Origin: Streptomyces sp. NBC_00683
GTDB taxonomy: Bacteria; Actinomycetota; Actinomycetes; Streptomycetales; Streptomycetaceae
Reading direction: 5' to 3'
Assembly (NCBI RefSeq): GCF_036226745.1
Contig: NZ_CP109013.1
Span: 6,324,001-6,388,000, forward strand
DNA: 64,000 nucleotides
The notes beneath the pieces were generated by a model. It did no database searches. It was not told the DNA's origin and saw nothing but the letters and a program-made list of their open reading frames with translations. Positions 55,911-62,118 of the stretch are shown here, piece by piece; positions within the stretch are counted from its first letter, which is position 1; each line of letters opens with the position of its first letter. A program made the translations under genes and the position numbers.

Positions 55911-57274
55911 GGGCGGCATACCTCCTGGTGGGTCAGTTCGGCGAGGGTGTCGAAGCCGATGGAGTCGAAACCGGGGACGGATGTGGCGAGCCGGTTCTTC
56001 AGCGGGGCGGTCCAGTGGTCGGGCAGCGCGGTGGGCCGCCCGGCCAGAAGCCCCGCGAGCGAACCGGCCGTCGCACCGTTCGAGTCGGTGTCCCAGCCGC
56101 CGGACACGGCGCAGCCGATGGAGCGGCCGAAGTCGCCGTCGGCGTGGGTGAGCGCGGCGGCGAGCACCGCGGCGTTGGGCAGGACGTGCACCCAGTGGTG
56201 GGTCGCCCCGTAGGCGGCGTGGAGCCGGTCCACGACGGTGTCGAAGTCCGGTTCGGCACGGGCGCTCGCGATCCCGAGGCGCACCGCGTGCGCGTACCGG
56301 GAACGGGGCGGCACCACGCGCAGTCCGGCCGCGAGACACCCGTGCACATCCGTCTCGCCGCCGGCCGCCTCGGCGAGGGCGGCCGCGGTGAACATCGCCC
56401 CGTACACCCCGTTGGCCGTGTGGGTGAGCACCGCGTCCCGGTGCGCCTGCTCGGCGGCGGCGGCCGGGTCGGCCGGGTGTGTCCAGCCGTGCACATCGGC
56501 CCGGATCTGGGCGCCGATCCATTCGCGGAAGGGGTTGCGGTAGCGGGCGGTCTCCGGCGGCTCGATGCCGTCGAGGAGATTGCGGTACGCGATGCGCTCC
56601 GCGGTGAAGAGCCGGCCGGCGGGGAGTTCGTCGAGCCAGAGCCGGGCGAGGTCGGTCGTGCCGAAAGCGCGTCCGTGGCGCTGGAGCAGCAGCACCGTGA
56701 GCAGGGGGTGGTTGAGGTCGTCGTCCTCCGGCATGCCGTCGATGTTCTCGGCGAGGGAGGTGGCGGCCGAGCGGCGGTTCCAGGGGTAGGCGGCGGTCAG
56801 TTCGCCGGGCAGGCCACGGGCCGTGAACCAGGTGGTGAGCGGCCAGTTGCCGGTGGCCTGCGCGAGGGAGCGGATACCGGCGAGGGGCAGCTTCTCCACG
56901 GGCTTGCCGAGCAGGCAGCCTGCGGCCCGGCCCAGCCAGGCCGCGTGCAGCCGCTCGGGTCCGAGAGCGACGGGCCGGGTGCGGGGGGCCGGCCAGCGGG
57001 GGCAGGCGTCCCGGATCGCCGCCAGGTCCGTCGGCTCGACGTCGGACAGCGGGCTCTCCAGCAGGGCGAGTTCGTCGAGCAGCTGTGCGGCCAGTGCGCG
57101 CATCCGGGGCGCCGCGGGAAGCGCCGAGGCACCGGCGCGCTCCGGAGCGGGGGCGCCGCCGGACCCGTACCAGCGCTCCTCGATGTCCCGGGCGTCCCGG
57201 CCGTCCTGCGCCGCCTGCCGCAGCTCGTGCCCGACCAGGTCCTCGGGCTGAACCCACGTGAGCCGTACGGTCAT
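55907..57274 (-). CDS. ADP-ribosylglycohydrolase family protein (ARH-1, gene 4 of operon)
   Basis: 455 residues. A 90-residue N-terminal region with a conserved WVQPEDLVGHELRQAAQDG start precedes the ARH domain (LHAAWLGRAAGCLLGKPVEK). Metal-site candidates are ENIDGMPEDDDLNH, where most ARHs have TDDT, and GGWDTDSNGATAGSLAG near the C-terminus. The DTDS pair looks intact while the first site is unusual, so the substrate may differ from ADP-ribosyl-protein. ATG in an ATGA overlap with the previous gene. Confidence 0.85.
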   Translation of the reverse strand: MTVRLTWVQPEDLVGHELRQAAQDGRDARDIEERWYGSGGAPAPERAGASALPAAPRMRALAAQLLDELALLESPLSDVEPTDLAAIRDACPRWPAPRTRPVALGPERLHAAWLGRAAGCLLGKPVEKLPLAGIRSLAQATGNWPLTTWFTARGLPGELTAAYPWNRRSAATSLAENIDGMPEDDDLNHPLLTVLLLQRHGRAFGTTDLARLWLDELPAGRLFTAERIAYRNLLDGIEPPETARYRNPFREWIGAQIRADVHGWTHPADPAAAAEQAHRDAVLTHTANGVYGAMFTAAALAEAAGGETDVHGCLAAGLRVVPPRSRYAHAVRLGIASARAEPDFDTVVDRLHAAYGATHHWVHVLPNAAVLAAALTHADGDFGRSIGCAVSGGWDTDSNGATAGSLAGLLAGRPTALPDHWTAPLKNRLATSVPGFDSIGFDTLAELTHQEVCRP

Positions 57275-58464
57275 CGCGGGCCGGCCAGCGTCGCGAACGC
57301 CGACTCGTGGGCCCGGCGGCGCGCCGTGTCCCGTACGAAGACCTCGCGGGCGACCTCCGTCAGGACCCGTGCCGGGGCGTGCAGATCGAGGCGGCTGGCG
57401 TCGGCGACCGTTTTCACCCAGGCGGCGGGGATGGCCTGCTCGCCGTGGAGCGCGCCCGCGATCGCGCCGCTCATCGTCGCGATCGAGTCGCAGTCCCGGC
57501 CGTAGTTGACCGAACCGAGCACCGTGCGGCGGTAGTCGCCCCCGCCCACGAGCAGCATGCCGAGCGCGACCGGCAGTTCCTCGATGGAGTGCAGCCGGGA
57601 GGGCCGCCGGGCACCGAGCGAGGGGTCGCGGTAGTCGGGGCCCACCGTGTCGAAGGGGGCCACGGCCTCGCGCAGGGGCACCAGCGCCGACTCGAAGTCG
57701 CTGTACCCGGCGGCCACGTCGCACACCGCCTCGATCGCCGCCCGTGTCCCGTCCTTCGCCAGGGCCAGACAGGTTCCGACGACGGAGGAGGGCGTGGCGT
57801 CCGGGGCGCAGGCGGCGGCGACCGCGGCGGCGAGGACCCCGGCCGCCTCCCGTCCGTACGAGGACTGGTGGGCCCCCGCGACATCCAGCGCCTCCGCGTA
57901 CGCGGCCTCGGGGTGGGCGGCGTTCACCAGGCCGACCGGTGCCATGTACATCGCCGCCCCGCAGTTCACGATGTTCCCCGAGCCCGCCTCGCGCGGGTCG
58001 GCGTGGCCGTAGTGCAGCCGCGTGACGATCCACTTCTCCGCGAGGAAGATCCGCTGCAGCGGCAGCGCCTCCGCCTCCAGCTCCGGGATCCAGCGGGGAC
58101 GGGACATCAGATCCGGTACGAGGTGGTCCGCCACGGAGTACGCGTCCAGGTGATCGCGTACCGTGCCGTAGACCCGCACCAGCGCATGCGTCATCAGGGT
58201 GTCGTCGGTGACGTGCCCGTCGCCCTTGTGGTACGGGGCGATGGGGCGCGCGGTGCGCCACGCTTCGCCGTGCCAGGGGCCGACGATGCCGTTCACCCGG
58301 CCGCCGTGGCGCTCGGCGATCTGCTCCGGGGTCCAGCCCTCGACGGGGCCGCCGAGTGCGTCACCGACGGCGGCGCCGACGAGTGCGCCGGTGATCCGCT
58401 CATCCAGGGTGAGCGTCGTGGTGGTCGTACCTGCCGAGGACGGTGCGGGCGTTTTGGGTGTCAT
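57271..58464 (-). CDS. ADP-ribosylglycohydrolase family protein (ARH-2, gene 3 of operon)
   Basis: 397 residues. ARH core: ITGALVGAAVGDALGGPVEG at about residues 23-42, GHVTDDTLMTHAL as first metal motif and VNYGRDCDSIATMSGAIAGALHG near the C-terminus as second, so both metal sites look usable. The ATG at 58464 lies inside the 3' end of the preceding gene (65-bp overlap). No start codon between it and the conserved core would avoid the overlap. Its stop overlaps the next start (ATGA). Confidence 0.87.
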   Translation of the reverse strand: MTPKTPAPSSAGTTTTTLTLDERITGALVGAAVGDALGGPVEGWTPEQIAERHGGRVNGIVGPWHGEAWRTARPIAPYHKGDGHVTDDTLMTHALVRVYGTVRDHLDAYSVADHLVPDLMSRPRWIPELEAEALPLQRIFLAEKWIVTRLHYGHADPREAGSGNIVNCGAAMYMAPVGLVNAAHPEAAYAEALDVAGAHQSSYGREAAGVLAAAVAAACAPDATPSSVVGTCLALAKDGTRAAIEAVCDVAAGYSDFESALVPLREAVAPFDTVGPDYRDPSLGARRPSRLHSIEELPVALGMLLVGGGDYRRTVLGSVNYGRDCDSIATMSGAIAGALHGEQAIPAAWVKTVADASRLDLHAPARVLTEVAREVFVRDTARRRAHESAFATLAGPR

Positions 58465-59818
58465 GCCGGGATTGTCCACCCGTGGTGGCCGGTTCCGTGG
58501 CTGCCAGCAGCCCGGCGAGTTCGATGAGATCGGTGCCGGCGAGGCGGGGCAGCGCACACCCCGCCAGCGTGCGGCAGGCCTCGCGCCAGCCCGCGGGGAT
58601 CGTGCCGGCCCCGCCCAGCGCCCCGGTCAGCGCCCCGGCGAGGGCGGGCGCGGAGTCGGCGACCCGGGACAGGCAGGCGGCCGCGGGCACGGCCTGGGCG
58701 ATATCGCCCCGGGCGGCGGTCGCCAGGGCGAGGGCGACGGGCACGGTCTCGGCCGCGGCGATCCCGTAGCTGTAGACGTGGTCGACGATCTGGTGCTCCA
58801 GAACGGGGACCAGGGCGAAAGCACCCGCCGTCTCGTCGGCGAACTCCCGGGCCAGGCGCACGGCGTGGACCGCGTTGCGGGCGATCTCGGTTCCCTCGGG
58901 CAGCTGTTCGAGCGCGGCGTTCACCGCGGCGTCGACGTCCGCCCCCGCGAGCGCCTCGGCGATCGCCGCGGCAACGGCACGGGCGCCGTGCACCCCGTCG
59001 CCGTCCTGCGTGTACCGGGCGTCGAATTCGGCGAGTCCGGCCGCCGCGATGGGATCGCCCGGGTGCACGACCGCGAGGACGGCGGCCCTGACGCAGGCCG
59101 CGTCGTCGAAGTAGTGCGGGTTGTCGTGCCCGGTGGCGGGCGGGCGCAGTCCGGCGGCGAGGTTGCCGAGGCCGGCCCGTACGGAGATCCGGGCCCGGAG
59201 CGGAAGAACGGCGGACTCGACCTCCGGCGCCCGGGCACTCGCGGCGGCGACCTTCGCGGCCAGGGCGTTCCAGGACCGGTCGATCGCGTCCCGCATCCGG
59301 TGGCCGGGGGAGAGGCCTGGCGCGTGGTCGGCCGCGGCGGCCAGCACCGTCCGGGCGGCGAACGCCGCCCACTCGGCATCGTCGGACGGACCGAGCCTGA
59401 GGGGCTCGGGCGGCTGATTGAGGGCGATGGGTACGGGCAGCGTCGTCGTCGCGTTCTGCTCGGCGAAGGTGTCCAGCTCCCGGGTGAGCCGCCGGGTCCA
59501 CTCGGGCATCCGCGCCGCCCGGTGCCGCGCGGCGGGCCACCCGGCGGCGTCCCCGGCCGCCAGACCGAGCAGCAGCCCCTCGATCCGGGCCTGCCGGCCG
59601 GGTGCGGTGCGCGCCCGTGGGCCCTTGGCCGACTGCCTGCCGGCAGGGGGACGGGCGGCCGGCTCGGCCGCGATGTGGATGGCGACACGGTGGGGGGCCG
59701 CGTCCGGCGGGGCCGAGTGGCCCGGGGCCGAGTGGCCCGGGGCCGTGGGCCCGGAGGTGGGCGAGGCGCCCCCCGGGATGGGCGAGGAGCCCCCGGCGGC
59801 CCCGTGCGCGGCGGTCAT
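58400..59818 (-). CDS. ADP-ribosylglycohydrolase family protein, divergent (ARH-3, gene 2 of operon)
   Basis: 472 residues. A disordered Gly/Pro/Ala-rich N-terminus (about 1-75) precedes the ARH core (ARIEGLLLGLAAGDAAGWP). The first metal motif reads GPSDDAEWAAFAA. At the second, where paralogues have DADT, DCDS or DTDS, it has SRVADSAPALAGALTGALGG with one acidic residue missing. It may be catalytically weak or a pseudo-enzyme partner. Its 3' end overlaps the next gene by 65 bp. Confidence 0.82.
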   Translation of the reverse strand: MTAAHGAAGGSSPIPGGASPTSGPTAPGHSAPGHSAPPDAAPHRVAIHIAAEPAARPPAGRQSAKGPRARTAPGRQARIEGLLLGLAAGDAAGWPAARHRAARMPEWTRRLTRELDTFAEQNATTTLPVPIALNQPPEPLRLGPSDDAEWAAFAARTVLAAAADHAPGLSPGHRMRDAIDRSWNALAAKVAAASARAPEVESAVLPLRARISVRAGLGNLAAGLRPPATGHDNPHYFDDAACVRAAVLAVVHPGDPIAAAGLAEFDARYTQDGDGVHGARAVAAAIAEALAGADVDAAVNAALEQLPEGTEIARNAVHAVRLAREFADETAGAFALVPVLEHQIVDHVYSYGIAAAETVPVALALATAARGDIAQAVPAAACLSRVADSAPALAGALTGALGGAGTIPAGWREACRTLAGCALPRLAGTDLIELAGLLAATEPATTGGQSRHDTQNARTVLGRYDHHDAHPG

Positions 59819-61044
59819 CGGGTGGCTCCGTGAACGGTGGCGACGGAGGGGGCGGCGGGCGTGACTGCCGGTTCGGTCAGCGGGGCACCGGTCCCGTCCC
59901 GTGGAGGCGATCCGGCCGGCTCGTACCAGGAGGAGGCGGGGGCGGGCCGGTCCCGGACCGGTGTGCCGCCCACCGCCCCGGGCGGCGCACCCGGCCCGTC
60001 CTCCGCGTCGTCCGGCGTCAGCAGCTCCGCAATGTCCAGGACGTGGTACCCGCGCATCGACGGCAGGCAGCTGCCCCGCACCGGGCCGATCTTCGACGCC
60101 CACTCCTGCGGGATCGCCGACGCCCCGTGCAGGGCGCCGGCCAGCGCACCCGCCACCGCCGCCGTCGTATCGGCGTCCCGGCCCATGTTCACGGCCGTCA
60201 GCACCGCCGTACGGAAGTCGCCCCGCGCCGCCGTGAACGCGCCGAAGGCCAGCCCGACCGCCTCCGGTGCCAGATCCGTCCACGGGTAGCCGCCGATCAC
60301 CACCGCGGAGCGCACCGCGCGTTCCCTCGCCAGCCGGTCCGGGTAGGGGCGCTGCGCGGCCGTGACCGCGCGCCGCAGCGAACGGGCGGTCCAGGAGTCC
60401 ATCGGTACGACCGAGAGCGCGGCCGCGATCACCGAGGCGAGCCCGGCCCCCACCATCGCGGCGGCCACCCCCGCCGCGACCGCCTGGCCGCCGTAGATGC
60501 CCTCCCCCTCATGACTGACCCGGCCGTCCACCGCCACCAGCCGGGCCGCCTCCGCCGGCCGGCCCGCCGCGAACACGCCGAACGGCGCCGCCCGCATCGC
60601 GAGGCCGTCGCTCCACGCATGCCGGTGCTGGGCGGAGATCGGGGCGGCGAGTCCGCGCCGCAGGTTCTCCAGCGTGCCGCGCTCACTGAACCCCGCACCG
60701 CGGAACGGACCCTCGTCGAGGTCGGCGATCCAGTGGTGCCAGGCGCGCTCGACGTGCGAAACCGTCAGCGCCGAACCGTGCCTGGCCAGCAGCAGCCCCG
60801 AGAAGATCGCGTACTCGGTGTCGTCCGTCCCCGCCGGGTCGTCGCTGACGAAACCCTCGATCCGGCCCCACCGGCGACGGATCTCGGACGGCCGCATGTT
60901 CTCCGCCGGGGCACCGAGAGCGTCGCCCACCGCGAGCCCCAGCAGCGCCCCCCGGGCCCGGTCACCCGTACCGCCGGGCGAACCGGGATCCCCGGCACCC
61001 CTGCCCGCCGGCGGCTCCGCCGGACTGCCTGCCATCAGCTCCAT
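59815..61044 (-). CDS. ADP-ribosylglycohydrolase family protein (ARH-4, first gene of operon)
   Basis: 409 residues, the most canonical of the four: RARGALLGLAVGDALGAPAE near the N-terminus, metal motif GTDDTEYAIFSG, and NMGRDADTTAAVAGALAGAL near the C-terminus. A Pro-rich C-terminal tail follows. Family members such as DraG and ARH3 remove ADP-ribose from proteins or cleave related ribosides using two Mg ions. ATG at 61044 or at 61035 (MAGSPAE). First gene of the seven-gene operon; the promoter region carries three 9-bp repeats. Confidence 0.9.
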   Translation of the reverse strand: MELMAGSPAEPPAGRGAGDPGSPGGTGDRARGALLGLAVGDALGAPAENMRPSEIRRRWGRIEGFVSDDPAGTDDTEYAIFSGLLLARHGSALTVSHVERAWHHWIADLDEGPFRGAGFSERGTLENLRRGLAAPISAQHRHAWSDGLAMRAAPFGVFAAGRPAEAARLVAVDGRVSHEGEGIYGGQAVAAGVAAAMVGAGLASVIAAALSVVPMDSWTARSLRRAVTAAQRPYPDRLARERAVRSAVVIGGYPWTDLAPEAVGLAFGAFTAARGDFRTAVLTAVNMGRDADTTAAVAGALAGALHGASAIPQEWASKIGPVRGSCLPSMRGYHVLDIAELLTPDDAEDGPGAPPGAVGGTPVRDRPAPASSWYEPAGSPPRDGTGAPLTEPAVTPAAPSVATVHGATR

Positions 61045-61060
61045 CGCGTCGACCCTTCGC

Positions 61061-61102
61061 TCGCACAGGGCAGTTCACCGCCTGTGCGAACCACCTGTGC
61101 GA
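61061..61102 (-). promoter_or_regulatory. Putative operator: three TCGCACAGG elements
   Basis: On the minus strand, TCGCACAGGTGGT (61102-61090) is followed directly by TCGCACAGGCGGT (61089-61077), a 13-bp tandem repeat with one mismatch. The inverse CCTGTGCGA lies at 61069-61061. All three copies are 17-58 bp upstream of the ARH operon start. They are likely binding sites for a regulator; none is encoded nearby. Confidence 0.6.
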
Positions 61103-61298
61103 TCTGTCCCACGCCGAGACCCCCACGAGGCGGATCACGACCACAAAAGGGCCACACGGATGACGCCGCGAAGAAGGCCCCAGAGGTAGGTAAGTACGGC
61201 CTTCCTTGCTGGCGGGAGCCCTTTTTCGTGCGTACTTTCGAGCTTGTTGAAACGGGGGGCGGGACGCATGGAGTCCGCTCCCGGACAAGGGGAGAGCT
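61103..61298 (+). other. Divergent promoter region, ARH operon / VIT1 gene
   Basis: About 200 bp upstream of the transporter gene. I see a strong ribosome site (AAGGGGAGAG at 61288-61296) and an AT-richer stretch around 61205-61245 that may hold the promoter. No second palindrome stands out. Confidence 0.4.
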
Positions 61299-62030
61299 GT
61301 GTCCATCATCGAGACCGACGCCGTACTGCACGAGGCGCACCGGGACAACCACACCCACCGCGATGTGAACGGTGGCTGGCTGCGGCCCGCGGTCTTCGGA
61401 GCCATGGACGGCCTCGTCTCCAACCTCGCCCTCATGACCGGCGTCGCCGGAGGGGCGGTATCCCAGCAGACCCTCGTCATCACGGGCCTGGCCGGTCTGG
61501 CCGCGGGCGCGTTCTCGATGGCGGCCGGCGAGTACACCTCCGTCGCCTCGCAGCGCGAGCTCGTCGAGGCGGAGCTCGACGTCGAGCGGCGGGAACTGCG
61601 TAAGCACCCCAAGGACGAGATGCGGGAGCTCGCCGGGCTGTACGAGTCCCGGGGCGTCGAGCCCGAGCTGGCCCGCGAGGTCGCCCGGCAGCTGTCCAGG
61701 GACCCCGAGCAGGCGCTGGAGATCCACGCCCGCGAGGAGCTCGGCATCGACCCCGGCGACCTGCCCTCGCCGCTCGTCGCAGCCGTCTCGTCCTTCGGCG
61801 CCTTCGCGCTGGGTGCCCTGCTGCCCGTGCTGCCCTTCCTGCTCGGCGCCACCGCGCTGTGGCCCGCCGTGCTCCTCGCCCTGATCGGCCTGTTCGGCTG
61901 CGGCGCGGTGGTGGCCCGGGTGACGGCGCGCACCTGGTGGTTCAGCGGACTGCGCCAGCTCGTGCTCGGCGGGGCCGCCGCAGCGATCACGTACGGTCTC
62001 GGCACCCTGTTCGGCGTGGCCGTCGGCTGA
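61299..62030 (+). CDS. VIT1/CCC1-family transporter
   Basis: 243 residues. VIT1/CCC1 proteins move Fe2+ or Mn2+ across membranes. The hallmark first helix DGLVSNLALMTGVAGG and the second AAGAFSMAAGEYTSVASQRE are present, followed by the cytoplasmic acidic domain (about 85-155, ELDVERRELRKHPKDEMREL) and three further membrane segments. GTG start. Monocistronic, ended by a strong terminator. Confidence 0.92.
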   Translation: MSIIETDAVLHEAHRDNHTHRDVNGGWLRPAVFGAMDGLVSNLALMTGVAGGAVSQQTLVITGLAGLAAGAFSMAAGEYTSVASQRELVEAELDVERRELRKHPKDEMRELAGLYESRGVEPELAREVARQLSRDPEQALEIHAREELGIDPGDLPSPLVAAVSSFGAFALGALLPVLPFLLGATALWPAVLLALIGLFGCGAVVARVTARTWWFSGLRQLVLGGAAAAITYGLGTLFGVAVG

Positions 62031-62060
62031 CGGGCCGCCCTCCAGCGGGGGCTCTTCGGA

Positions 62061-62105
62061 TACGGCGATGGCACGGCCCCGTCTTGGGGCCGTGCCATCG
62101 CCGTA
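62061..62105. terminator. Bidirectional terminator between VIT1 gene and FG-GAP gene
   Basis: A perfect 20-bp stem (62061-62080 with 62086-62105) and GTCTT loop between the two convergent stops. Confidence 0.88.
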
Positions 62106-62118
62106 CTCGTGCGGACCG

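Noticed and set aside
53021..61044. ARH operon as a toxin-antitoxin or phage-defence island
   Set aside because: There is no ADP-ribosyltransferase toxin, nuclease, integrase or atypical base composition nearby. The kinase and CoA enzymes point to metabolism rather than defence.
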